Source of the DNA: Streptomyces avicenniae | GTDB taxonomy: Bacteria > Actinomycetota > Actinomycetes > Streptomycetales > Streptomycetaceae | Direction: 5' to 3' | NCBI RefSeq assembly: GCF_000719135.1 | Contig: NZ_JOEK01000005.1 | Span: 124,001 to 188,000 of the forward strand | DNA length: 64,000 nucleotides | Part shown: piece after piece, positions 34,162 through 42,587 of the stretch | Layout: every line of letters starts with the position of its first letter | Position numbering within the stretch: position 1 is the stretch's first letter | Program-made: the position numbers and the translations under genes | The notes under the pieces: generated by a model | The model's input: only the letters and a program-made list of their open reading frames with translations | What the model was told of the DNA's origin: nothing | Databases searched by the model: none

Positions 34162-36081
34162 GTGACCACTGAGGTCAACCAGGCGAGCCGGGACACCGCC
34201 GGTGAGAACAACGGAGCCGGTAAGGACGTCCGGCGCCTGGACCGGGTCATCATCCGGTTCGCAGGGGATTCCGGCGACGGAATGCAACTGACGGGCGACC
34301 GTTTCACCTCCGAGACAGCGTCGTTCGGTAATGACCTCGCGACGCTGCCGAACTTTCCCGCGGAAATCCGCGCACCCGCCGGGACCCTGCCCGGTGTCTC
34401 GTCATTCCAGGTGCACTTCGCGGACCACGACATCCTCACTCCGGGTGACGCCCCGGGTGTGCTCGTCGCGATGAACCCGGCCGCGCTCAAGGCGAACATC
34501 GCCGACCTGCCGCGCGGCGCCGAGATCATCGTCAACACCGACGAGTTCACCTCGCGCGCCGTGGCGAAGGTCGGGTACGCGGGCAATCCGCTGGAGGACG
34601 GCTCGCTCGACGGGTACAGCGTCCACCGGGTGCCGCTGACGACGCTGACGGTGGAGGCCCTGAAGGGCTTCGACCTGACGCGCAAGGAGGCGGGGCGCTC
34701 GAAGAACATGTTCGCGCTCGGCCTGCTGTCGTGGATGTACCACCGGCCGACCGAGGGCACCGAGGCGTTCCTGCGGGCGAAGTTCGCGAAGCGCCCGGAG
34801 ATCGCCGAGGCCAACCTGACCGCGTTCAGGGCGGGTTGGAACTTCGGCGAGACCACCGAGGACTTCGCGGTCTCCTACGAGGTCGCGCCCGCCGCGTCCG
34901 CCTTCCCGGCGGGCACCTACCGCAACATGTCGGGGAACCTGGCGCTGGCCTACGGCCTCGTGGCCGCCGCGCAGTGCGCCGACCTGCCGCTGTACCTCGG
35001 CTCCTACCCGATCACGCCCGCGTCCGACGTGCTGCACGAGCTGTCCAAGCACAAGAACTTCGGCGTGCGGACGTTCCAGGCCGAGGACGAGATCGCGGGC
35101 ATCGGCGCGGCGCTCGGCGCGGCGTTCGGCGGCTCCCTCGCCGTCACGACGACGTCGGGGCCGGGCGTGGCGCTGAAGTCGGAGACGATCGGCCTCGCGG
35201 TCTCGCTCGAACTGCCGCTGCTCATCATCGACATCCAGCGCGGCGGCCCGTCCACCGGCCTGCCGACCAAGACGGAGCAGGCCGACCTGCTCCAGGCGAT
35301 GTTCGGCCGCAACGGCGAGGCGCCCGTGCCGATCGTGGCGCCCGCGACGCCGGGCGAGTGCTTCACCGCCGCCCTCGACGCGGCGCGCATCGCGCTGACG
35401 TACCGCACGCCCGTCTTCCTGCTGTCCGACGGCTACCTGGCCAACGGCTCCGAGCCGTGGCGCGTGCCCGAGACGTCGGAACTGCCCGACCTGCGGACGC
35501 AGTTCGCGAGCGGCCCGAACCACGAGCTGGCCGACGGCACCGAGGTGTTCTGGCCGTACAAGCGCGACCCCGAGACGCTGGCGCGCCCCTGGGCCGTGCC
35601 GGGCACCCCCGGGCTCGAACACCGCATCGGCGGCATCGAGAAGCAGGACGGCACCGGCAACATCTCCTACGACCCGGCCAACCACGAGCACATGGTCCTC
35701 ACCCGCCAGGCGAAGATCGACGGCGTGAGCGTGCCCGACGCGGTCGTGGACGACCCGGGCGGCCGGGCGCGCACGCTGGTGCTCGGCTGGGGCTCGACGT
35801 ACGGGCCGATCACCGCCGCCGTGCGGCGCGTCCGCCGCGAGGGCGGGCATGTCGCGCAGACCCACCTGCGCCACCTCAACCCCTTCCCTGCCAACCTCGG
35901 GGAGATCCTGCGGTCCTACGACCACGTGCTGCTGCCGGAGATGAACCTCGGTCAGCTCGCCCTGCTGCTGCGGGCGGAGTACCTGGTGGACGTCCGGTCG
36001 GTCACGCAGGTCACGGGGCTGCCGTTCAAGGCCGAGCGGCTCGCGTCCGCAATCAAGGAGGCTCTCGACGATGTCCACTGA
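34162..36081 (+). CDS. korA: 2-oxoacid:ferredoxin oxidoreductase, fused gamma-alpha subunit
   Basis: 639 residues. GTG at 34162 with AAGGAGGG upstream. Residues 25-210 are the gamma domain (IIRFAGDSGDGMQLTGDRFT); the rest is alpha (YPITPASDVLHEL; FQAEDEIAGIGAALGAAFGG; GLPTKTEQADLLQAMFGRNG). With the beta subunit it decarboxylates a 2-oxoacid, probably 2-oxoglutarate, to acyl-CoA while reducing ferredoxin, giving an electron source that does not pass through NADH. It overlaps korB by 11 nt. Confidence 0.93.
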   Translation: MTTEVNQASRDTAGENNGAGKDVRRLDRVIIRFAGDSGDGMQLTGDRFTSETASFGNDLATLPNFPAEIRAPAGTLPGVSSFQVHFADHDILTPGDAPGVLVAMNPAALKANIADLPRGAEIIVNTDEFTSRAVAKVGYAGNPLEDGSLDGYSVHRVPLTTLTVEALKGFDLTRKEAGRSKNMFALGLLSWMYHRPTEGTEAFLRAKFAKRPEIAEANLTAFRAGWNFGETTEDFAVSYEVAPAASAFPAGTYRNMSGNLALAYGLVAAAQCADLPLYLGSYPITPASDVLHELSKHKNFGVRTFQAEDEIAGIGAALGAAFGGSLAVTTTSGPGVALKSETIGLAVSLELPLLIIDIQRGGPSTGLPTKTEQADLLQAMFGRNGEAPVPIVAPATPGECFTAALDAARIALTYRTPVFLLSDGYLANGSEPWRVPETSELPDLRTQFASGPNHELADGTEVFWPYKRDPETLARPWAVPGTPGLEHRIGGIEKQDGTGNISYDPANHEHMVLTRQAKIDGVSVPDAVVDDPGGRARTLVLGWGSTYGPITAAVRRVRREGGHVAQTHLRHLNPFPANLGEILRSYDHVLLPEMNLGQLALLLRAEYLVDVRSVTQVTGLPFKAERLASAIKEALDDVH

Positions 36082-37183
36082 GGCCACGCAGACACCCGAC
36101 CGCATCCGTACGGCGCTGTCCCTCGTGCCGACCGCCGCCGGGCGCCAGTCCGCGAAGGACTTCAAGTCCGACCAGGAGGTGCGCTGGTGCCCCGGCTGCG
36201 GGGACTACGCGGTCCTCGCCGCCGTGCAGGGCTTCCTGCCGGAACTGGGCGTGGCGCGCGAGAACATCGTCTTCATCTCCGGCATCGGCTGCTCGTCCCG
36301 CTTCCCGTACTACATGAACACGTACGGGATGCACTCGATCCACGGCCGCGCCCCCGCGATCGCCTCGGGCCTCGCGACGGCGCGCCGTGACCTGTCGGTG
36401 TGGGTCGTCACCGGTGACGGCGACGCGCTGTCCATCGGCGGCAACCACCTGATCCACGCGCTGCGGCGCAACGTCAACCTGAAGATCCTGCTGTTCAACA
36501 ACCGGATCTACGGGCTGACCAAGGGGCAGTACTCGCCGACGTCCGAGTCGGGCAAGATCACCAAGTCCACGCCGATGGGCTCGCTCGACACCCCGTTCAA
36601 CCCGGTGTCGGTCGCGCTGGGCGCCGAGGCGTCGTTCGTCGCGCGGACCGTGGACTCCGACCGCAAGCACCTGACGGGCGTGCTGCGCGCGGCGGCCGAG
36701 CACCGCGGGTCGGCGCTGGTGGAGATCTACCAGAACTGCAACATCTTCAACGACGGCGCGTTCGACCTCATCAAGGACAAGCAGACCGCGCAGGAGGCCG
36801 TGATCCGCCTGGAGCACGGCGAGCCGATCCGCTTCGGCGTGCCGTGGGCCGAGGCGGACGGCGGCGACGGCCTCGGCTCCCTCGGCGTCGTCCGCGACCG
36901 GGCGAGCGGCGAGCTGGCGGTCGTGGACGTGACGGCCGAGGGCACGGACGGCGTGCTCGTGCACGACGCGCACACCGCGTCGCCGACCACCGCGTTCGCC
37001 CTGTCCCGGCTGGCCGACCCGCAGACGCTGCACCGGACGCCCATCGGCGTCTTCCGCAGCGCGGAACGGCCCGTCTACGACGACCTGATGGCGGAGCAGC
37101 TGGAGCAGGCCGTCGTGCAGCGGGGCAAGGGCGACCTGGGCGCGCTGCTGACCGGCAACGACACCTGGACCGTCGCGGGCTGA
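36071..37183 (+). CDS. korB: 2-oxoacid:ferredoxin oxidoreductase, beta subunit
   Basis: 370 residues. The thiamine-diphosphate site is GDGDALSIGGNHLIHALRRN with downstream NNRIYGLTKGQYSPTSESGK. Cysteines in RWCPGCGDY (residues 40 and 43), GIGCSS and YQNCNIF are the expected ligands of the single 4Fe-4S cluster. It is translationally coupled to korA. The substrate (2-oxoglutarate or pyruvate) cannot be fixed from sequence by eye. Confidence 0.93.
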   Translation: MSTEATQTPDRIRTALSLVPTAAGRQSAKDFKSDQEVRWCPGCGDYAVLAAVQGFLPELGVARENIVFISGIGCSSRFPYYMNTYGMHSIHGRAPAIASGLATARRDLSVWVVTGDGDALSIGGNHLIHALRRNVNLKILLFNNRIYGLTKGQYSPTSESGKITKSTPMGSLDTPFNPVSVALGAEASFVARTVDSDRKHLTGVLRAAAEHRGSALVEIYQNCNIFNDGAFDLIKDKQTAQEAVIRLEHGEPIRFGVPWAEADGGDGLGSLGVVRDRASGELAVVDVTAEGTDGVLVHDAHTASPTTAFALSRLADPQTLHRTPIGVFRSAERPVYDDLMAEQLEQAVVQRGKGDLGALLTGNDTWTVAG

Positions 37184-37200
37184 CCCGCCGCCTCCCGCTC

Positions 37201-37230
37201 GCGCCCCACGGCAGCCCTGCCGTGGGGCGC
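37201..37230 (+). terminator. Strong terminator of korAB
   Basis: A 14-bp perfect inverted repeat (GCGCCCCACGGCAG with its complement, 2-nt centre) begins 18 nt after the korB stop. It is the strongest simple hairpin in the window. Confidence 0.85.
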
Positions 37231-37314
37231 AACCGGTATGACAAGCCGACGGGCCGGGCGTAGCGTCGGGACGGACCGCGCGCGCGAGGCGGGCTGGCCT
37301 GAAGGGTGGGGGAC

Positions 37315-38304
37315 GTGAGTACTGGCGGGACGGCGAGCCGGTCGGGCATCGTGTTCGGGCTCGGCGCGTTCGGTCTGTGGGGCCTGCTGCCCCTGTACTG
37401 GGCGCTGCTCGACACGACGGACACCGGCGAGATCCTGGCGCACCGCGTCGTGTGGTCGCTGCCCACCGCGCTCGTGCTCGTGGCGCTCGTCCGCGACTGG
37501 GGCTGGATACGGCCGCTGCTGCGGCAGCCGCGACGCCTGGCGCTGATCGCGGCGTCGGCGGCGCTGATCACCGTCAACTGGTACGTGTTCATCTGGGCGG
37601 TGGCCAGCGACCACGTCCTGGAGGCGTCGCTCGGCTACTTCATCAACCCGCTGCTGACCATCGCGCTCGGCGTCGTGCTGCTGCGGGAGCGGCTGCGGCG
37701 GGCGCAGTGGGCGGCCGTCGCGGTCGGCGGGCTCGCGGTGGTCGTGATGAGCGTGGCGTACGGGCAGGTGCCGTGGATCTCGCTGACCCTCAGCGTCAGC
37801 TTCGGGGTGTACGGGCTCGTCAAGAAGACGACGGGCCTGGACGGGCTCCAGGGGTTCACCGCCGACTCGGCGTTCCAGTTCCTCCCGGCGCTGGTGTTCG
37901 TCGTGGTGCTGGGCGCGCGCGGCGACGGCACGTTCACCACCGAGGGCGCGGGCCACACCGCGCTGCTGGTCGGCAGCGGGCTGGCGACGGCGCTGCCGCT
38001 GATCTTCTTCGGCGCGGCGGCGGTCCGGCTGCCGCTGTCGATGATCGGCATGATGCAGTACATCGCGCCGACCGCCATGTTCCTGCTGGGCCTGCTGGCG
38101 TTCGACGAGGAGATGCCGCCGGAGCGCTGGATCGGCTTCCTCCTCGTGTGGACCGCGCTCACGATCCTCACGTGGGACGCGCTGCGCACGGCGCGCGCCA
38201 ACCGCCGGACGGTCGCCGTGCACACCCCGGCCACCACCACCGCCACCGCGCCCGCCCCCGTCCCCGCTCCGGACGAGGGGCGCGCTCACCCCACGGGGCG
38301 GTGA
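37315..38304 (+). CDS. rarD: RarD/EamA-family transporter
   Basis: 329 residues. The GTG at 37315 sits behind GAAGGGTGGGGGA; a GTG nine bases earlier is less well placed. Ten helices form two EamA repeats, and the RarD signature EILAHRVVWSLPTALVLVAL and VNWYVFIWAV is clear. RarD proteins are drug/metabolite transporter superfamily members, linked by name to chloramphenicol sensitivity; the substrate is unknown. The tail is Thr/Ala/Pro-rich. The 3' end overlaps the convergent small gene by 19 nt. Confidence 0.9.
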   Translation: MSTGGTASRSGIVFGLGAFGLWGLLPLYWALLDTTDTGEILAHRVVWSLPTALVLVALVRDWGWIRPLLRQPRRLALIAASAALITVNWYVFIWAVASDHVLEASLGYFINPLLTIALGVVLLRERLRRAQWAAVAVGGLAVVVMSVAYGQVPWISLTLSVSFGVYGLVKKTTGLDGLQGFTADSAFQFLPALVFVVVLGARGDGTFTTEGAGHTALLVGSGLATALPLIFFGAAAVRLPLSMIGMMQYIAPTAMFLLGLLAFDEEMPPERWIGFLLVWTALTILTWDALRTARANRRTVAVHTPATTTATAPAPVPAPDEGRAHPTGR

Positions 38305-38483
38305 CCGGCGAGCCGCGCCTCGTCGGCCGGGCGCCCGGCGGTCCGCGCGCGTACCTCCTCGGTGACCTGGGCCAGCCTCACGTCCACGTCGATCGTCGCG
38401 GCGAGCGCCTCGTCGAACGCGGCGAGACCCTCCCGCAGACGGCGTTCCGTCTCGGCGGTGTACACGGGTTCCGATGCGGTCAT
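38286..38483 (-). CDS. Small protein (65 aa) behind WhiB-sigma gene
   Basis: Starts at the ATG at 38483, directly after the stop of the WhiB-sigma gene (38485), so it is probably coupled. It is acidic and helical (YTAETERRLREGLAAFDEAL; VDVRLAQVTEEVRART). Not recognised. Its operon position suggests a partner of the sigma protein, but this is inference. Confidence 0.6.
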   Translation of the reverse strand: MTASEPVYTAETERRLREGLAAFDEALAATIDVDVRLAQVTEEVRARTAGRPADEARLAGHRPVG

Positions 38484-38484
38484 G

Positions 38485-39276
38485 TCACTCCTCACCCTCT
38501 CGGTCCTCTTCGTCGTTCTCCTCCAGGAACCGCGCGAGCGCGGCACGGGCCCGGCGCAGGTTCTGCCGCACGTTGGCCGCGGGCACGCCCATGGCCGCCG
38601 CCGTCTCCGCCGGGCCGCATCCGTCGAACGCGAACGCCATCACGGTCCGCTGCACCGGCGGGAGCCGCCACAGCAGTTCGAGGATCAGGAACCGGCCGGG
38701 GACGTCCTCCGTCGCGTCCCGCGCGACCGCCTCGGGCAGCAGGTGCCCGAGCTGGTCCGCGCGGTTCCGGCGCACGAGCCGCAGCCACGCGCGGTAGCAC
38801 GTCGTACGCAGCCAGGCCGCCCGGTGGGTCACCGTCTCCCAGACGCCCGCCAGGTCGATGAACGCGCACTGGACGGCGTCCTCGGCGTCGGGCCGCCTGG
38901 CGCCCGCCTTGATGAGGAAGCCCACCAGCGGGACGAAGCGCTCGCGGAACAGCGCCTCGAACGCCGCGTCGAACCCCGGCCCCGGCACGGCCCCGGCGCC
39001 GCGCTCGTACTCCCGGCGCGCGCTCCTCAGCAGCTCGGCCCACGACGCCACGGCGGGGCGTCTGCGCAGCAGCGCGCGGCGCTCCCGCTCCGACATCCCG
39101 CCCCACACACCGGACTCGACGCGGTTGTCGAGCGCGGTCGCGAGGCACTCCGTCCGCACGGGGCAGGGCAGGCAGACCAGCTTCTCGGCCGCCCGCGGGG
39201 ACAGTTGCGGCGTCGGGTCGCTGTCCGACGCGGTGGACAGGCACGCGGCGTGGTCCGCCCAGTCGGTCACCCACAT
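38485..39276 (-). CDS. WhiB-like domain fused to an ECF-like sigma factor
   Basis: 263 residues; the ATG at 39276 has GGGGAGGGGGG upstream. Residues 1-75 are WhiB-like: Cys12, Cys35, Cys38, Cys44 (C-X22-C-X2-C-X5-C, expected to hold a 4Fe-4S cluster), then the turn GVWGG (56-60) and basic RRALLRRR. Residues about 98-170 resemble sigma region 2 (FEALFRERFVPLVGFLIKAG; DAEDAVQCAFIDLAGVWE), and about 195-250 region 4 (RLPPVQRTVMAFAFDGCGPA, then AETAAAMGVPAANVRQNLRR). WhiB proteins normally bind the principal sigma factor as separate chains; here both are one chain. Confidence 0.8.
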   Translation of the reverse strand: MWVTDWADHAACLSTASDSDPTPQLSPRAAEKLVCLPCPVRTECLATALDNRVESGVWGGMSERERRALLRRRPAVASWAELLRSARREYERGAGAVPGPGFDAAFEALFRERFVPLVGFLIKAGARRPDAEDAVQCAFIDLAGVWETVTHRAAWLRTTCYRAWLRLVRRNRADQLGHLLPEAVARDATEDVPGRFLILELLWRLPPVQRTVMAFAFDGCGPAETAAAMGVPAANVRQNLRRARAALARFLEENDEEDREGEE

Positions 39277-39515
39277 CCCGATCCCCCCTCCCCCGCGCCA
39301 CCGGGCGGCCTCGGTCCGACCTCGATGGTCACCGTGCCCTCTGGCCCCTCGACGACACGGCTGCCCGCGGGCAGCGCGCGCACCACGTCGCGTCGTACCG
39401 TCCCCCGGAGTCTTTCCCTCTGGACGCGCCCCCGTACCCGGACCCACGTGTGCAGAAGACGCATCACGTAGCCCGCCACGGCGACGACCGCGGCGATCTC
39501 CCACTCCGACAACAC
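39267..39515 (-). CDS. Small membrane protein (82 aa) heading the WhiB-sigma operon
   Basis: GTG at 39515; ends inside the start of the WhiB-sigma gene (10-nt overlap). One N-terminal helix (EIAAVVAVAGYVMRLLHTWV) is followed by a basic stretch and a beta-rich tail (GSRVVEGPEGTVTIEVGPRP). Not recognised. It could anchor or control the sigma protein. Confidence 0.65.
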   Translation of the reverse strand: MLSEWEIAAVVAVAGYVMRLLHTWVRVRGRVQRERLRGTVRRDVVRALPAGSRVVEGPEGTVTIEVGPRPPGGAGEGGSGCG

Positions 39516-39624
39516 CCGGCTCCGATCTCCAGCAGAACACCTTGTCGGAGGTAGTGGCTCCGGAGGCTGCTCCGCGTGACCTCGGTCGGCGAAGTTTCTT
39601 CTCCGGGGGCGCCGCCAGGGGCGT

Positions 39625-40464
39625 TCAGCCGCGCAGGAACGCGAGCAGGTCCTCGGTGAAGCGTTCCTTCGTGCCGGGGACGAGCGCCAGGCCGTGGGAC
39701 GCGCCGGGGTAGATCTTCAGCGTGGCGTCCGGGATGATCCCGACGGCCTTCTCCGCCGTCGCGGCGAGCGGGACCATCCGGTCGTCGTCGCCGTGGACGA
39801 GCAGCGTCGGGATGTCGAAGCGGCGCAGTTCCTCCGTGAAGTCGGTCTCCGCGTACTCCCCCACGCACGCGACGGCCGCCTTGAGGCTCTGGTGCATCGC
39901 CATGAACCAGAAGGCGTCCTTCAGGCCCTGGCTGACGCGGCCCTCCGGGTCGTCGTCCTCGCCGCCCGTGCTGAAGAAGCGGTCGGCGAGGGTCCGCCAG
40001 AACTCCGCCCGGTCGGCGCGCAGCCCCTGCCGTACGGCGTCGAGGGCGTCGATCGGCAGCCCCTCCGGGTTGGTCTCGGTCCTCAGCATGAGCGGCGGGA
40101 CCGCGCCGAGCAGCACGGCCCGTACGACGCGCGCCGTGCCGTGGCGGCCGATGTAGCGCGCCAGTTCACCCCCGGCCATCGAGTGGGCGACGAACGTGAT
40201 GTCGTGCAGGTCGAGGGCCTCCACGAGCTGGGCGAGGTCGTCGGCCCAGGTGTCCATGTCGTTGCCGTGCCAGGTCTGGGTGGAGCGCCCGTGCCCGCGC
40301 CGGTCGGGGGCGATACCCCGGTAGCCCGCCTCCGCGACGGCGACGAGCTGGTCGTCCCAGGCGTCCGCGTCGAGCGGCCAGCCGTGGAGGAAGACGACGG
40401 GCGCGCCGATGCCCCAGTCCTTGTAGTAGATCTCCGCGCCGTCGTGCATGGTCACGGACGCCAT
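39625..40464 (-). CDS. Alpha/beta hydrolase, non-heme chloroperoxidase-like
   Basis: 279 residues from the ATG at 40464. Oxyanion motif FLHGWPLDADAWDDQL, nucleophile elbow VAHSMAGGELARYIGRHG with Ser, acid in LLVHGDDDRMVP, and His in GASHGLALV. These are the hallmarks of the esterase/perhydrolase group. The nucleophile elbow has Ala where most relatives have Gly (SMGGGE). The substrate is unknown. Confidence 0.9.
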   Translation of the reverse strand: MASVTMHDGAEIYYKDWGIGAPVVFLHGWPLDADAWDDQLVAVAEAGYRGIAPDRRGHGRSTQTWHGNDMDTWADDLAQLVEALDLHDITFVAHSMAGGELARYIGRHGTARVVRAVLLGAVPPLMLRTETNPEGLPIDALDAVRQGLRADRAEFWRTLADRFFSTGGEDDDPEGRVSQGLKDAFWFMAMHQSLKAAVACVGEYAETDFTEELRRFDIPTLLVHGDDDRMVPLAATAEKAVGIIPDATLKIYPGASHGLALVPGTKERFTEDLLAFLRG

Positions 40465-40562
40465 GGGTGCCTCCCGGGCAGCGAGGGTGAGCGCTGACAG
40501 GAGCCATTTAACGCACTTCGCCCCGGAACGCCCCGTATGCCGCGCGGCGGGCGGGGGCGGCG

Positions 40563-40910
40563 TCAGGCGGGCGTGACGGTGAGGGTGTAGATCAGGCTGT
40601 CGCGGAGGGTGAAGGTGTACGCGAGGTCGTGCGCGCCGCCCGGGAGGTCGCCGCTGAGGTGGAGCGTCGCGGTGCAGTGGGCGTCGTCCTCGCAGTCGGC
40701 CGCCGCGGGGGTCACGGTGTAGGTGTAGTCGGAGGTCGTACCGGCGAGCCAGGTGGCGATCTCGGCGGTACCGGCCCACGTGCGGCCGGAGTCGGTGACG
40801 GTCGCGTCGGGGGTGAACGAGGCCAGGGCGGTGGTGGTGTCGTGCGCCCGGTGGGCGTCGAGGTAGTGGCGGATGGGCGCGGGGAGTCCGGGCGGGGTGG
40901 CGTCGGGCAT
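40563..40910 (-). CDS. SnoaL/NTF2-like small protein
   Basis: 115 residues. IRHYLDAHRAHDTTTALASF, TPDATVTDSGRTWAGTAEI and later strands are typical of the NTF2-like cone fold used by small isomerases, hydrolases and binding proteins. It lies 35 nt downstream of the dehydrogenase gene and may be co-transcribed with it. The catalytic role is not inferable. Confidence 0.85.
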   Translation of the reverse strand: MPDATPPGLPAPIRHYLDAHRAHDTTTALASFTPDATVTDSGRTWAGTAEIATWLAGTTSDYTYTVTPAAADCEDDAHCTATLHLSGDLPGGAHDLAYTFTLRDSLIYTLTVTPA

Positions 40911-40945
40911 GGGCGTGCTCTCGCTGACGGGGTCTGTCGGGGGAT

Positions 40946-41890
40946 TCAGGCGCGGGTCGAGGTGCTGACCATGTCCTGCGAGAGCTGCCACAGGCGCCGG
41001 GCGCGTTCCGGGTCCAGGGCGTGGGCCGCGACGCCGCTGTTCGTGCCCTCGGCGTGGGGGACGGCCTCGTTGCAGTCCTCGAAGTACCGGCCGCCGACGT
41101 GGGCGAGCGGCGGGTAGGCGGCGAGCAGGACCGAGGTCGCGGCGCCCTGCTCGGGGCTCTTGAACGTCTCGCCGGTCGAGGTGGCCTGGTCCAGCTCCTC
41201 CTGGCTCAGGTAGCGGGTGAGGCGGGAGAGGACGCCGCCGGGGTGCGCGGCGTTGACCGTGATGCCGTCGGGCGACCAGCGGCGGTTCGCCTCGACGGCG
41301 AACAGGGCCGTGGCCGTCTTCGACTGCGCGTAGGCGACCGCGGGGTCGTAGGGGCGGTGGCGGAAGCCCAGGTCGTCGAGGTCGAGGCCGTCGCGCAGGT
41401 GCGCGCGGGAGCTGAGGGCGACGACGCGGGCCCGGTCGGCGGCGGCGAGCGCGGGGCGCAGCCGCGTGGTGAGGGCGAAGTGGCCGAGGTGGTTGACGGC
41501 GAACTGCAGCTCCCAGCCCTCGGCCGTGCGGCTCTCGGGGGTCATCATGACCCCGGCGTTGTTGACGAGGATGTGCAGCGGCCCGTCCCAGGCGTCGGTG
41601 AACGCGGTGACGGACGCCTGGTCCGCGAGGTCGAGCGGCGCGACGAGGACCTGCCGGTTGCCGGTGCTGCGGGCGATGTCCTCGGCGGTGCGCGCCCCGG
41701 CGGCGGTGTCGCGTACGGCGAGGGTCACCTCGGCGTTGGCGGAGGCCAGCGCGCGGGCCGTCTCGACGCCGATGCCCGAGCTGGCGCCCGTCACGACGGC
41801 GCGGCGGCCCGTGAGGTCCACGCCGTCGATGACCTCGGCGGCGGTGGACCGGGCGTCGAACGGTGTGGTGATGCGCTCCGGCTCGCTCAT
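40946..41890 (-). CDS. Short-chain dehydrogenase/reductase
   Basis: 314 residues. NAD(P) site VTGASSGIGVETARAL, NNAGVMM, catalytic Ser (ALSSRAHLRDG) and YAQSKTA with Tyr and Lys. It has the length and pattern of the retinol-dehydrogenase/WWOX-like oxidoreductases common in actinomycetes. Co-directional with the NTF2-like gene; a MarR gene lies upstream. Confidence 0.92.
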   Translation of the reverse strand: MSEPERITTPFDARSTAAEVIDGVDLTGRRAVVTGASSGIGVETARALASANAEVTLAVRDTAAGARTAEDIARSTGNRQVLVAPLDLADQASVTAFTDAWDGPLHILVNNAGVMMTPESRTAEGWELQFAVNHLGHFALTTRLRPALAAADRARVVALSSRAHLRDGLDLDDLGFRHRPYDPAVAYAQSKTATALFAVEANRRWSPDGITVNAAHPGGVLSRLTRYLSQEELDQATSTGETFKSPEQGAATSVLLAAYPPLAHVGGRYFEDCNEAVPHAEGTNSGVAAHALDPERARRLWQLSQDMVSTSTRA

Positions 41891-41983
41891 GGGGCCTCTT
41901 CCTGTCCGGTGCCTGGCGGGGGCTCCCGCGGTCACTTTCCGGACATTATGGGCGAGGCTGCCGCCGGTGGCCCGGCAACACGG

Positions 41984-42454
41984 TCAGGCGCGGGCGTCGT
42001 CGCCGCGGGCGTCGTCCGCCGGACGGGCGGGTGCCTCGGCGAGGCCGCGTTCGAGGTGGCGCAGGAGGCGGACGGCCTCGGCGCGGCGCCGCTCGGACAG
42101 GCCGCGCGCCGTCGCCGCGTCCAGGGCGGCCCACGCCGCGTGGACGCCGGGGAGCAGGGCGCGGCCCTCCGGGGTGAGCGTGACGAGGACGGCGCGGCGG
42201 TCGGCGGGCGAGGGGGCGCGCGTCAGGAGGCCCTTGCGTTCGAGGCGCTGGACGGTGCGGCTGACCGTGGAGGGGTCGAGGTCCAGGGCGTGCACCAGGC
42301 GGCTCTGCGGCTGCCCGTCCTCCTCGCCGAGCCGCATGAGCACCAGCTCCTGCCCGGGGTGGAGACCGAGGGGCTGGAGCAGGGCCGCGGCGGCGTTCCG
42401 GTGGGCGTGGGCGAGGCGGACGATCAGGTGGCTCGTCCCGCCGTGCTCGGTCAT
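41984..42454 (-). CDS. MarR-family transcriptional regulator
   Basis: 156 residues. ATG at 42454 chosen for the GGGGGAG site 5-10 nt upstream; an upstream in-frame ATG at 42484 exists. Winged helix: QSRLVHALDLDPSTVSRTVQ, then RLERKGLLTRAPSPADRRAV. It is divergent from the NmrA-like gene at 42588, its likely target, and may also control the dehydrogenase downstream. Confidence 0.9.
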   Translation of the reverse strand: MTEHGGTSHLIVRLAHAHRNAAAALLQPLGLHPGQELVLMRLGEEDGQPQSRLVHALDLDPSTVSRTVQRLERKGLLTRAPSPADRRAVLVTLTPEGRALLPGVHAAWAALDAATARGLSERRRAEAVRLLRHLERGLAEAPARPADDARGDDARA

Positions 42455-42587
42455 CTGCTCCCCCGATTGTTTGGCCCGCCACATACTATAGGCGCTCCGA
42501 CCTGCGGCTCGGCCGCGTCACCGCGTTCATCGGCCCGCCGAGAGCTACCGTCGTCTGACCAGAGAATCGCGGAGGGACGGAGCGGCG

